Assembly: GCA_965247735.1 (NCBI GenBank)
Contig: CBDFHN010000002.1
Span: 2,542,001-2,606,000, forward strand
Length of the DNA: 64,000 bases
Source of the DNA: JAOXRU01 sp965247735
GTDB lineage: Bacteria > Bacteroidota > Bacteroidia > Flavobacteriales > Flavobacteriaceae
Direction: 5' to 3'
The notes beneath the pieces were generated by a model. That model ran no database searches, was not told the origin of the DNA, and worked only from the letters and a program-made list of their open reading frames with translations. The translations under genes were made by a program, and so were the position numbers. Of this stretch, positions 1-9,554 are shown in pieces (position 1 is the stretch's first letter; each line of letters begins with the position of its first letter).

Positions 1-1978
1 CTACGTACCAATATCTGAAATCCGTTTTTCCAAACCAAGCCGAAGCTTTAACATTAATGCCATTAAAATCAGCAGAGAGTTCTCCATAAAAACCATCGCC
101 ATAAACAGGGTCATCATCTTTAATATCTACAAAACCTTCTAATTTTATGGACCCTAAATCAGCTTTAACATTGATTCTTTTAATTTTAATTTTATCAAAC
201 TTCCACCGCTGTAGACCTTCATTTTCTTTAAATTTTCCAACAATTGCGAGTTTAGTACCACCAGAAAAACCTTTGCTCATCATATTTATATCAATGGCGA
301 ATTCTAATGAAGCTGAGGTATTGGTTGCTGTAACTCCTATTTCTGAGATGGTAACTGGGAAGTTTGCAAATTTTACTTTACCACTATAGCCCATATAATC
401 CACCTTAAAATAAGGGGCTTCTGTTTGTAATTGCAAATTTTGAAATGTAATTCCTTTAAAATCTACTGTAGATTTATCTGGGTTAGTTTTGCTATTACTT
501 CCATTTATAGATAGGCTACCATGTAAAACGGCTTTGGGTCTAAAAACACCTTCTTTTACTTTTAGTTCTATGTAAGAATCTTTAGTAAGCTTAGCTTGGG
601 CTTTAAAAAGACTAAAATTAATATCGTTTAACGTTGTAACTGTTAATACATATTCTTCATTAGTAGGATCAATTACTGCGGAGTATTGTAATGCTTTTTT
701 AGCTAAGGTTTCTTTGCTATCGTTTTTTGCTTCATTCTTTGAAACTTCTTTTGAAATTGGGAGTACAATATGGCCATTAAAGTTAGCTTTGGTAATAGTG
801 TTGGTCACAAAAGTTGCATCGATATGATCCACAGAAAATTGCCACTTAGAAGCTTCTCCTTCATCTAATGGAAGAATATTATCTACCGAAAAGTTTCCTG
901 AAACCCCCATACCATCAATTAGTAAATCAGAAGCTTCAAAAGCAACACGTTTTTCAGACTTTTTCTTTTTAAATTGTTTTGGAAGGACAACCTTTAAGGA
1001 CTTAACATAGACGCCTCTCCAAGCTTCTTTATTTCCTGGAATTAGATATTTATTATATTCTTTAGGAAAATTAACATTTGGAGAATTTCTGATGTCACTA
1101 AAATCAAAAACAGCAGTATTAAGTTCAAAAATTAATCCTGCTTTTCCAGAACCATCTTTAGAATCATCTTTTTTTAACTGAAAAGGAGGCAGGCTTATTT
1201 CTGCTAGGATATCATTCCAATCACTAACTACTGTTTCAAAGTGTCCTTTTACTTTTATTTTCGTATCTGGATTTACTTTATAATTTTCATCAACGGGTTC
1301 CAACATACTTCTTGGAAATAAAACATCTGCAGAAATCCCCATTTCTTTAAAACCATTACAGTCAATGGTGACATATGTTTTTTTATCAATACTACCAGTT
1401 TTCATATTAAATCCACCTTTTAGCACAACAGCTCCATTACCGCCATTTATAGGAATAGCAATATCTCCTAATAAGACCAAATTGGCATCTCCATAAATCC
1501 CTCCTGTATGTGAAAGTTTTATATTATCTGCTCCAAAAAATAATTGTTTCTGATTTCCTTCAGAATCACTCTGTGGAATTTCTACTTTAACAAATGCCGT
1601 TACCTCGGTATAATTTGGAGTAATCCGTGTTTTACTTATGCCAAGAGTATAAGTAAGGTTGCCTATTTCTTTTTTTATACCAACTGGTAGCTGTATTAAA
1701 TCGTCAGGGGAAACTAAATCTAAGTAGTTTTGTGTACTGTTTAGTTTTTCAAAAACGGCAATTGCTTTTTCTACTTTTTTCGCAATGCTATCATTGGTAG
1801 GGAAGTTTTTAGCAAGGTATTCATTATTAAATTCTGGAGCTATATAATTTGAATGGAAGTAATTTGTTTTTGGTATTGTTTTGGTTTTTATACTATCGTT
1901 ATAATGAATGTTGTTTTTGGAACTTGCAGAAAAAAAACAAAAAACAGAAAAAAAAATTAAGGATAATGCTTTTAACAT
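1..1978 (-). CDS. Very large secreted protein, N-terminal part (runs off the left edge)
   Basis: An uninterrupted reading frame starts at the ATG at 1978 and leaves the window at base 1, so about 659 codons are visible and the C-terminus is missing. The first 20 or so residues (MLKALSLIFFSVFCFFSASS) look like a signal peptide, so the protein is probably exported. The rest is rich in beta-prone, Gly/Asn/Asp-containing segments with many short alternating hydrophobic strands. I saw no catalytic motif, membrane helix or clear tandem repeat. I do not recognise the family; the composition suits a large envelope or surface-associated beta protein. The reading frame crosses poly-A/T runs near 1929-1956, where a one-base sequencing error would break the signal peptide. 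Upstream lies a long non-coding stretch, so it probably has its own promoter. Confidence 0.75.
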   Translation of the reverse strand, partial: MLKALSLIFFSVFCFFSASSKNNIHYNDSIKTKTIPKTNYFHSNYIAPEFNNEYLAKNFPTNDSIAKKVEKAIAVFEKLNSTQNYLDLVSPDDLIQLPVGIKKEIGNLTYTLGISKTRITPNYTEVTAFVKVEIPQSDSEGNQKQLFFGADNIKLSHTGGIYGDANLVLLGDIAIPINGGNGAVVLKGGFNMKTGSIDKKTYVTIDCNGFKEMGISADVLFPRSMLEPVDENYKVNPDTKIKVKGHFETVVSDWNDILAEISLPPFQLKKDDSKDGSGKAGLIFELNTAVFDFSDIRNSPNVNFPKEYNKYLIPGNKEAWRGVYVKSLKVVLPKQFKKKKSEKRVAFEASDLLIDGMGVSGNFSVDNILPLDEGEASKWQFSVDHIDATFVTNTITKANFNGHIVLPISKEVSKNEAKNDSKETLAKKALQYSAVIDPTNEEYVLTVTTLNDINFSLFKAQAKLTKDSYIELKVKEGVFRPKAVLHGSLSINGSNSKTNPDKSTVDFKGITFQNLQLQTEAPYFKVDYMGYSGKVKFANFPVTISEIGVTATNTSASLEFAIDINMMSKGFSGGTKLAIVGKFKENEGLQRWKFDKIKIKRINVKADLGSIKLEGFVDIKDDDPVYGDGFYGELSADFNGINVKASAWFGKTDFRYWYV

Positions 1979-2546
1979 ACAATAGGGGCTTTAGATTAAA
2001 AACTATTTTTGATTGCAAAAACACTCTATGCTATTTGGAATAACTGTTTTTTTTCGAAAATATTGCTTTTTAAACCGTTTATTATTTAGAATTAAATTTC
2101 AACTGTGAAATATATCACTCATAAATCCGGTATAATTTACGATAATCTTTATTTATTGATATTTATTTTTGATGAATAACACATTAGCTGTAGATAAATA
2201 GTATTTCATATGGGTTAAGTGGTCTTCAGTGAATTTTATCCTCATACAGTCAGTACCTAGTAACCTCAATTCAATATAAGCACAATAGTATTAAATGGTT
2301 GAATCTCTGTATAATTTTCTAATGAAAATCACTGCCATTGACATACTTTATAACTTGCGTATTATGCAGTTAGATAAATGCGTCATTACAATAATTTATT
2401 TTTGCAAAAACTGAAATCTCGATTTGACAGAATTATGTTAGCTAGGGTGAAATTTTGAAAGAATTTTGTATCGATACTTCAGCCTTGCTCAGTACAAGAA
2501 TAATTCTCTTAGCTTGAACTCAGGTTATAAACAACAAAGACTTTTG
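1979..2546. other. Long intergenic stretch with no recognisable gene
   Basis: This is about 570 bases of very AT-rich DNA between the divergent start of the large secreted protein and the terminator of the TonB-dependent receptor. I found no ORF with a plausible product, no tRNA-like fold and no exact TAnnTTTG box upstream of the 1978 start. It should contain the promoter of the minus-strand gene that begins at 1978. Confidence 0.5.
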
Positions 2547-2575
2547 AAAAAAAAGACTGTCTTCTCAGACAGTCT
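2547..2575 (-). terminator. Rho-independent terminator of the TonB-dependent receptor gene
   Basis: A perfect 9-bp inverted repeat (AGACTGTCT / AGACAGTCT, loop TCTC) at 2554-2575 is followed on the minus strand by a run of eight T. It lies 33 bases past the stop codon at 2608. Confidence 0.9.
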
Positions 2576-2607
2576 CCTTACTTATTAAAAATAAATGCTT
2601 TGGGTTT

Positions 2608-5499
2608 CTATGGATTGATTACCCAAGAAATATAATACTGAGAACCTATTAGTCCTGTTCCTGGAGCACTTGAATATTCATTCCCTAATATATTTGCTGC
2701 TCCAACTTTAAATGTCGACTTCATACTTGGTACCGTATAATTCATTTGAGCATCTACTAAAGATCTCGCAGAAATATCTGCATCTGCAAATGTAGATTCC
2801 CAATAGTACGTATCGCTCCATCTCCAGTTTACATTAAATCCAAAGTTTTTAAATAATTTACTATTTCCAAAACTTACTTTAGTCTTATGTTCTGGTGTAT
2901 TGAAATTTGTTTCAAAATCTGGATCAGAAGCCTGATCAAAATCCATCTTTGTAAATGTATAACTCACTCCTAAATCAAAATTCCCTAACACTTTTGTATT
3001 TACTCCTATAGAACCACCATAAGAACTAATATCTGCATTTGTATTGGTATAGGTTTGGAATGCCTGATAATCTCCATTACCAACAGCACCTATTGCTAAG
3101 GCATCAAAAGTATTTGCTGATCTATCTACCGTTCCGTACAATGGTACCAGTACTGTTTTATTAGAAATAAAATCTTTATAAGAATTATAATATCCACTTA
3201 AATCAACATAGAAATTTTCAATTTTACCTCTATATCCAATTTCTGCTGAAGTTACTTTTTCTGGTTTTACATAAGCTACATCAGACACTTTTAATAATGA
3301 TGGATCAATATTTCCTACTGCTGCTGCTGCTCCAAATTCTTGAACCGAAGTTAAGGTAAATGCATTGTCATAAGCAGTCCTACCTGACAACTGTACTTCC
3401 GGAGGCGCACCCAAACTTTGCCCTTTGGTACTTACCAATATTGCTCCAGAAGTATATCTATCTAAATTATCTGGTGCGGAACCTACTAAAATTGCTCTAC
3501 CAGCATTTAAACCAATATACTGATCTTGTGTTGTTGGATTTCTAAATCCTGTTTGTATAGATGCTCTAAAATTGTGCTTGCTTCGTTCTCCAGGAGAAAA
3601 TACCACAGATAATCTTGGCGACACATTTCCATCAAAATTTTGCGCCTTATCATAACGCATAGAACCTGTAAGTTTCAATTGGTTGTTCAAAAACTTCTTT
3701 TGAATTTGTGTGTATATCCCATATTCATCATAATCAATAGCGCCATCATAATCTGTAAAAATTGTTCCTTCAGAGTTTAAAGAATACTTACGGTACGAAC
3801 CTCCAACTTGAACATCTGCCCATTCATTAAGCAGGCTTGAGAAATTATAATTACCATCTGCATGATACAACTTTGTATTGTCTATAAAACGTGCTCCCTT
3901 AGCCAAATCCCCATCAGAAACAACGGTATTCAATGCATTTTGAAATTCTGGTGTTCCAGGAATTAATCTTCCTGTATCAGCTGCCGCTCTTGCAATTACA
4001 TGTGCCTGTTCTTCAGGAACAAATCCAAGCCCAGGAATCAACCCTAGCCTAGCTCCTATAAATGCCTTAGCATAATCTCCAAACCAAGATGGTGTTGCTG
4101 GGTTGTTTGGATCTGGTGCATCTCTTTTCCAAGACCTATTGACATTAAGTGCTGCAAAACGAGAATCGTAAGAATCCCTTGCGTTTTCTGATGTCATATA
4201 TCCTCTTAAGAAAAAGTTCTTATTTTTAAATTCAATTTTATGCTGTTGCATAAAAAATCCTTTTATTGAATATCTATTTGCTCCTTGATAAATAGTATTA
4301 CCACGACCAACTTTAGAATTAAGTATAATTTCAAAATCGTTTGCCCAAGGTCTAATATGCATTGCAAAATCTGCTTTTACACTTTCTGCATCATAATCCA
4401 TTAAATCTCTTTCTTCATATCCTGTTCTAGATATAAAAGCCGAACCCGATGGAGTAACTGTCCCTTTTGGAAGAGAAATTGTCGTCCCATCCGCTGCATC
4501 TGGTAATGCCAAATCATCAAAATCTAATGTTGTAGCCGCTTCATCTCCGTATATATTAAGTCCATTATATCCATGATCTGAACTTCTATCTCCTGGAATT
4601 GCAAAACCTTCATTTTGGTCGTAATTGGTATAATCAGTAGCAAACCACTCTGTACCTTTTAACATAGAGAAAGAAGCTTTTATCGCTACTTTATCGCTAA
4701 AAGCATGAGCCATTCTAATTCCCCAATCTGTAAAATTATTATCTCCTGCATTAGAAGAAGATGTCAATCCCGTTTTTGCATAAAAACTAATTCCTTGAAA
4801 ATCGAATGGGTTTTTACTAGTCATAAACATAATACCATTAAAAGCATTTGCTCCATACAAAGCCGATGCTGCTCCTGGCAACAGCTCTACGGTATTTACA
4901 TCCAGCTCATTCATTCCAAGCAAGTTTCCTAGAGCAAAATTTAATGCTGGAGAAGAATTGTCCATTCCATCTACCAACTGCATAAATCGTGTATTTGCAA
5001 AAGTTGCAAAACCTCTAGTATTTACTGATTTAAAAGTTAAACTACTTGTATTTACATCTACTCCTTTTAGATTTTCTAAAGCATCATAATAACTAGGTGC
5101 CGAAGAATTTTTTATTGCTTTGTAATCCATCCTCTCAATAGTAACAGGGGACTCCCTTACTCGTTCAGGTGTTCTAGAAGCAGAAACTACAATTTCATCC
5201 AATAGTGTATCTTCAGATTCAAGTGTAACTGTTAACGATTGATTGTTAGAAGCGACATCTACAGTTATAGCAGTAAATCCAATACTAGAAATTTTTACTT
5301 TAAATGGAGGGACTTCTGAAGTATTCAAAACAAAATTTCCATCAAAATCAGCAGTTGTTCCTATAGCTTTTCCTTGAATTAAAACCGTTGCCCCTGGTAT
5401 TGGTTGATTATCTGTATCTACAACTTTCCCTTTTATTGTTGTTTGCGAATACCCAATTGCACCAACTAGCATAAAAAATAGAAGTAAAACTTTTCTCAT
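2608..5499 (-). CDS. TonB-dependent receptor with carboxypeptidase-regulatory-like domain
   Basis: This 963-residue outer-membrane protein has a signal peptide (about residues 1-18, cut after YSQ) and an N-terminal carboxypeptidase-regulatory-like beta domain (about 22-100: KGKVVDTDNQPIPGATV, then DFDGNF). A TonB-box-like DEIVVSASRTPE follows, then a plug domain (about 115-235, with GAASALYGANAFNG), then a long beta-barrel. This is the architecture of Bacteroidota receptors that import large or scarce nutrients with TonB energy. The plug resembles siderophore/vitamin-type receptors (LVDGMDNSSP), but no substrate can be assigned and no SusD partner is adjacent. It is monocistronic, with its own terminator and a 235-base upstream gap. 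I saw no frameshift or truncation. Confidence 0.9.
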   Translation of the reverse strand: MRKVLLLFFMLVGAIGYSQTTIKGKVVDTDNQPIPGATVLIQGKAIGTTADFDGNFVLNTSEVPPFKVKISSIGFTAITVDVASNNQSLTVTLESEDTLLDEIVVSASRTPERVRESPVTIERMDYKAIKNSSAPSYYDALENLKGVDVNTSSLTFKSVNTRGFATFANTRFMQLVDGMDNSSPALNFALGNLLGMNELDVNTVELLPGAASALYGANAFNGIMFMTSKNPFDFQGISFYAKTGLTSSSNAGDNNFTDWGIRMAHAFSDKVAIKASFSMLKGTEWFATDYTNYDQNEGFAIPGDRSSDHGYNGLNIYGDEAATTLDFDDLALPDAADGTTISLPKGTVTPSGSAFISRTGYEERDLMDYDAESVKADFAMHIRPWANDFEIILNSKVGRGNTIYQGANRYSIKGFFMQQHKIEFKNKNFFLRGYMTSENARDSYDSRFAALNVNRSWKRDAPDPNNPATPSWFGDYAKAFIGARLGLIPGLGFVPEEQAHVIARAAADTGRLIPGTPEFQNALNTVVSDGDLAKGARFIDNTKLYHADGNYNFSSLLNEWADVQVGGSYRKYSLNSEGTIFTDYDGAIDYDEYGIYTQIQKKFLNNQLKLTGSMRYDKAQNFDGNVSPRLSVVFSPGERSKHNFRASIQTGFRNPTTQDQYIGLNAGRAILVGSAPDNLDRYTSGAILVSTKGQSLGAPPEVQLSGRTAYDNAFTLTSVQEFGAAAAVGNIDPSLLKVSDVAYVKPEKVTSAEIGYRGKIENFYVDLSGYYNSYKDFISNKTVLVPLYGTVDRSANTFDALAIGAVGNGDYQAFQTYTNTNADISSYGGSIGVNTKVLGNFDLGVSYTFTKMDFDQASDPDFETNFNTPEHKTKVSFGNSKLFKNFGFNVNWRWSDTYYWESTFADADISARSLVDAQMNYTVPSMKSTFKVGAANILGNEYSSAPGTGLIGSQYYISWVINP

Positions 5500-5734
5500 T
5501 ATATATCAAATTAAATCATTAGTTAGACACAATATACATTATTTTTCAGGTTGGTCAATAGGAAAAGTAAGAAAATTATGCATGCATAGTGTTTTTTATT
5601 CAATGAAAAGCTTGAATTATTATGAATTTGATTAAAAAACAACGAGAATATAAGCCAAAAACAAAAAATCTAGCTACAATGTTAAAAACATCGCAACCAG
5701 ACTTTTTCAATTAAATCTAAAACCTTATTTTTTA

Positions 5735-7582
5735 TTATTCAACCGTAACTGATTTGGCCAAATTTCTTGGCTGATCAACATTACAGCCTCTCATTAACGC
5801 AATATGATACGAAAGCAATTGCAATGGAATCGTTGTTAATAATGGTGTTAAACATTCTGCAGTATCTGGAATTTCAATTACATGATCTGCTAATTCTTTC
5901 ACGGTAACATCCCCTTGAGAAACAATGGCAATAATCTTACCTTTTCTAGATTTTATTTCTTGGATATTGCTCACCACTTTATCATAATGTCCTTTTTTAG
6001 TAGCAATTACTACTACAGGCATCTGCTCATCGATTAATGCAATTGGTCCATGTTTCATTTCGGCAGCAGGATATCCTTCTGCATGAATATAACTAATCTC
6101 TTTTAACTTTAATGCTCCTTCTAGGGCAACAGGAAAATTAAACCCTCTTCCTAAATACAAACAGTTTGGCGCATCTTTATATTCTGCAGCAATAAATTTT
6201 GTATGCTCATTAACCTCCAATGATTGTTTAACTTTTGCAGGAATACTTTCCAACTCCGTTAAATATTCATGAAATTTAGCCTGGGATAATTTCCCATTGC
6301 TTTGTGCTAGTTTTAAAGCAACAAGCGTTAATAATGTTATTTGGGTAGTAAATGCTTTGGTAGATGCTACTCCAATCTCTGGCCCAGCATGGGTATATGC
6401 TCCTGCATGAGTTTCTCTTGCTATAGTAGACCCCACAACATTGCATATTCCAAAAACAAAGGCTCCTTTTTCTTTTGCCAATTTAATAGCCGCTAAAGTG
6501 TCTGCTGTTTCTCCAGATTGCGAAATTGCTATTACTACATCATTTTCTCTTATAATAGGATTTCTATACCTAAACTCTGAAGCATACTCAACTTCCACTG
6601 GTATTCTAGCAAGATCTTCAAAGATATATTCAGCAACCAATCCAGCATGCCAAGATGTACCACAAGCAACAATAATAATTCGATCAGCATTTAAGAATTT
6701 CTCTAAATTATCATCTATACCAGACATCTTTATAATGCCTTCGTTTGCTAACAAACGTCCTCTATACGTATCTTTTATAGCTCTTGGTTGCTCATAAATC
6801 TCCTTTAACATAAAGTGATCATAGCCCCCTTTTTCTATCTCTTCAATATTGAGTTTTAACTCTTGAAGCGTTGGGTAGATAACAGAATCGTCTTTAATTT
6901 TTCTAACCTTAATTTCTTTACCAAGCCTTATAATTGCCATTTCTTCGTCTTCCAAATAAATAGCATTACTTGTATATTCAATAAAAGGAGAAGCATCTGA
7001 AGCTATAAAAAATTCATCCTTACCTACACCTATAGCTAACGGGCTTCCAAGTTTTGCAACCACTAACTCATCTGGCTTTGTCTTATCAAAAACAGTAATT
7101 GCGTATGCACCAACAACTTCATTTAACGCTATCTGAACTGCTTTTCCAAGCTTTACACCTTCTTTTTTCTTAACCTCTTCAATTAGATTAATTAAAACTT
7201 CGGTATCTGTATCTGAATGAAAAACATATCCTCTATTAATCAACTCCTGTTTAATAGATGCATAATTCTCTATGATTCCATTATGGATAATTACTAAATT
7301 TCCTGAATTTGAAAAATGCGGATGTGAGTTAACATCATTTGGCACTCCATGTGTTGCCCATCTGGTATGTCCAATACCTAAACTTCCCTTTATAGAAGTT
7401 CCAGCCTCGGCCTTCCTTTTTAAATCCTCAACTTTACCTTTTGTTTTTATTAGGTTTATTTCGCCAGCATCATAAAGCGCTACTCCAGCACTATCATACC
7501 CCCTATACTCTAATCTCTCTAAACCTTTTATAACAATTGGATACGCTTCTCTATACCCTAAATAACCAACTATACCACACAT
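5735..7582 (-). CDS. glmS: Glutamine--fructose-6-phosphate aminotransferase (isomerizing)
   Basis: GlmS makes glucosamine-6-phosphate from fructose-6-phosphate and glutamine, the first step towards UDP-GlcNAc for peptidoglycan and LPS. The 615-residue product starts MCGIVGYLGYREAY, so the N-terminal nucleophile cysteine (Cys2) is in place. Next come the class II glutamine amidotransferase domain (GHTRWATHG, HNGIIENY) and two SIS isomerase domains (VACGTSWHAG, SQSGETADT), ending with the typical LAKSVTVE. The frame stays open upstream to 7651. I chose the ATG at 7582 because catalysis requires Met-Cys at the N-terminus and because a -7 box lies at 7624-7631, inside that extension. It is transcribed as a single gene, downstream of the DUF4270 gene. 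Confidence 0.97.
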   Translation of the reverse strand: MCGIVGYLGYREAYPIVIKGLERLEYRGYDSAGVALYDAGEINLIKTKGKVEDLKRKAEAGTSIKGSLGIGHTRWATHGVPNDVNSHPHFSNSGNLVIIHNGIIENYASIKQELINRGYVFHSDTDTEVLINLIEEVKKKEGVKLGKAVQIALNEVVGAYAITVFDKTKPDELVVAKLGSPLAIGVGKDEFFIASDASPFIEYTSNAIYLEDEEMAIIRLGKEIKVRKIKDDSVIYPTLQELKLNIEEIEKGGYDHFMLKEIYEQPRAIKDTYRGRLLANEGIIKMSGIDDNLEKFLNADRIIIVACGTSWHAGLVAEYIFEDLARIPVEVEYASEFRYRNPIIRENDVVIAISQSGETADTLAAIKLAKEKGAFVFGICNVVGSTIARETHAGAYTHAGPEIGVASTKAFTTQITLLTLVALKLAQSNGKLSQAKFHEYLTELESIPAKVKQSLEVNEHTKFIAAEYKDAPNCLYLGRGFNFPVALEGALKLKEISYIHAEGYPAAEMKHGPIALIDEQMPVVVIATKKGHYDKVVSNIQEIKSRKGKIIAIVSQGDVTVKELADHVIEIPDTAECLTPLLTTIPLQLLSYHIALMRGCNVDQPRNLAKSVTVE

Positions 7583-7623
7583 ATTTTTACAATTATTTTT
7601 TGTAAATATTTTATTATTTTCTT

Positions 7624-7652
7624 CAAATATAGGAGAAGACAATAAAACCAAA
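7624..7652 (-). promoter_or_regulatory. Predicted Bacteroidota sigma-factor promoter of glmS
   Basis: On the minus strand, TATATTTG (7624-7631) matches the TAnnTTTG -7 consensus exactly. TTTG (7649-7652) lies 17 bases upstream, as expected for the -33 element. The predicted start leaves a leader of roughly 35 bases before the glmS ATG at 7582. Confidence 0.6.
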
Positions 7653-7733
7653 ATATTTTATGGGTATAAAGCTATAAATTTCTACAAACAACACCTAATT
7701 ACAGATGAAGAACATTTGTACCGCTATGAAATG

Positions 7734-9533
7734 CTACTTTATTTCGGTGTAACGTAGGGTTAATTTTAACTGCTTGCTTTCTTCATCGGCAGAAAGACCA
7801 GAAGTATCTCCAAACAGTACAGTTCCTAATGGACTAACTACTGACATTTGAGGAATAATTTCAATTCCTGCTCCGTCTATCCTAGCATTAACATTAGAAA
7901 AAACATTGATATTAGATGTTAAAGAAAGTCCTAATTTTATATTATCTGCTCCTTCTAACAAAAGCTCATTTACATAATCAGTAATTCTTACTTTATATTT
8001 TACTCCTTCTCCAGCATCATTTTTCTCCAAAATACCATCATAGATTAATAATGATTTTTGAGGATCATCGGTATTCACCAAGTCATATGTAGGATTATAT
8101 AAAGGCAGATTAGTATCTGTATTGTATACATATAGGCGAAAAGGTTCATTTTTATTCAATATTCCCTTCTCTTTTAATGTTTCTGAATCCACATAGAAAA
8201 TTAAATTAGCTTCGTTAAGTATAGCTTCTTTATTTTTTATCTTCATAATAACCGGATCATTAACATCGTAATCTAAGCTTAAATCCGTAATATATCCTGC
8301 TCCTCCTTTTAATAATATTCGTCCATCTTGTTCCACTTCAGAACTTGGAGCTGTATGTGTTAGCGTATTAATAACATTACCATTGTATCCTGAAGACCCC
8401 GAACTTCTTAAACCAAAGGTGTAGCTACTATTTTTAGCATCATCATCTTTTACATCGTATGTATAATCTACCGTTAATGATGCAGCATCTATATTTATAC
8501 CCATCATTATTGCTGAATCCAAATTAGCAGAAATAACTAAACCTTTTAAGAAGCTTTTAAAGTTATTGGCAGTAAATAGTTCATCACTACCTTCTTTATT
8601 TATAAAATTCTCTTGAAAAAAAGCAGCATCTAAAGTTACTTTCAACCCTGGAGCCAAACGTCTTTTAACAGTTGTTGATTCGTCCTTATCTGTAGTATCT
8701 GGATCATCAACCAATGCTTCAAAAACAAGTTCCTCTACCTCAGAAATACTTAGCTCTACATTTTCATCATTTAATACTGTCCCAACAAAACTTGTTGAAA
8801 AATCTGAATAATATTCTTTTGGATCTTCAAAACCCGATGTAGGTTCAAAATCACTTAAAAAATATAGCGATTCCTCTACTTTAATCTTTACCTTTATAAG
8901 ATCCAAACCGATGCTTGAGGTATTATATATACTATCTAAATCAAATGTCTTAGCAAAAATATTTTGAGGAGTATCAGTATCCACATCATCATTTTCACCA
9001 TCAGAATCCGTATCTACCAAATATGGATTAGTTCCTTTTGCCTTCTCTTCAGCATTAGTTAATCCGTCTCCATCGTAATCATCATCTTCATTTTCTTTCC
9101 CAGGCTTCTCCAAATCATCAGGAACTCCATCACCATCAGTATCTAATTTTGCCTTGATATAAAATGGAAGGTGCAAATATACTTCAGTAACGGTTTCATT
9201 CTCATTAAACCCATCTGTAGTTTCTTTTGCTTGGCTTAAACCTCCAAATGACGGATTAGGTGTTGATAACAACAACTGACTAACGATGCCTGCATCTGTA
9301 GTACCATATATAGGATCTACATAACGACCAAATTGATAAAAAGGCAAGTTATTTGCAGAGAAGGCTGTTACCTTTTTATTGGTAACTCCTACATTATAAC
9401 TAGCCGTAAGCCCTTCTGTATTGTCAGTATCTATTATATCTGCTCCAAGTGTACTAATTTCATCTTTACATGAAGTAATTGTCACTACACCACATGCCGC
9501 AACTAGTGCCGCTAACATCATTTTTTTCATCAT
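7734..9533 (-). CDS. DUF4270 family lipoprotein with a thrombospondin-type-3-like insertion
   Basis: This 599-residue protein has a lipoprotein signal peptide with lipobox ending at Cys22 (TITSC). The acidic residues after it (CKDE) resemble the surface-export signal of flavobacterial lipoproteins. The body matches DUF4270, a Bacteroidota-specific beta-rich lipoprotein of unknown function (PFYQFGRYVDPIYGTTDA near residues 64-81 is typical). Residues about 131-188 are an Asp/Gly-rich insert with repeats such as DTDGDGVPDD, DYDGDGLTN and DTDSDGE. These look like thrombospondin type 3 calcium-binding repeats and sit between two beta segments of the DUF. The gene follows the starch-synthase-like gene after 21 bases, so the two probably form an operon. 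The first or a later Met of MMKKMM may be the true start. Confidence 0.85.
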   Translation of the reverse strand: MMKKMMLAALVAACGVVTITSCKDEISTLGADIIDTDNTEGLTASYNVGVTNKKVTAFSANNLPFYQFGRYVDPIYGTTDAGIVSQLLLSTPNPSFGGLSQAKETTDGFNENETVTEVYLHLPFYIKAKLDTDGDGVPDDLEKPGKENEDDDYDGDGLTNAEEKAKGTNPYLVDTDSDGENDDVDTDTPQNIFAKTFDLDSIYNTSSIGLDLIKVKIKVEESLYFLSDFEPTSGFEDPKEYYSDFSTSFVGTVLNDENVELSISEVEELVFEALVDDPDTTDKDESTTVKRRLAPGLKVTLDAAFFQENFINKEGSDELFTANNFKSFLKGLVISANLDSAIMMGINIDAASLTVDYTYDVKDDDAKNSSYTFGLRSSGSSGYNGNVINTLTHTAPSSEVEQDGRILLKGGAGYITDLSLDYDVNDPVIMKIKNKEAILNEANLIFYVDSETLKEKGILNKNEPFRLYVYNTDTNLPLYNPTYDLVNTDDPQKSLLIYDGILEKNDAGEGVKYKVRITDYVNELLLEGADNIKLGLSLTSNINVFSNVNARIDGAGIEIIPQMSVVSPLGTVLFGDTSGLSADEESKQLKLTLRYTEIK

Positions 9534-9554
9534 CCTAAAGGTAATTCAAGTTGT

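Noticed and set aside
1929..1978. Apparent early stop in the signal peptide of the large left-edge protein.
   Set aside because: It came from miscounting the poly-A/T runs. With runs of 8, 6 and 9 bases the frame reads through without a stop.
1849..2043. Plus-strand 64-codon ORF rich in Lys and aromatic residues.
   Set aside because: It is the shadow of the signal-peptide region of the minus-strand gene and has no family features.
7583..7651. N-terminal extension of GlmS by 23 residues.
   Set aside because: The enzyme needs Cys directly after the initiator Met, and a -7 promoter box lies inside the extension.
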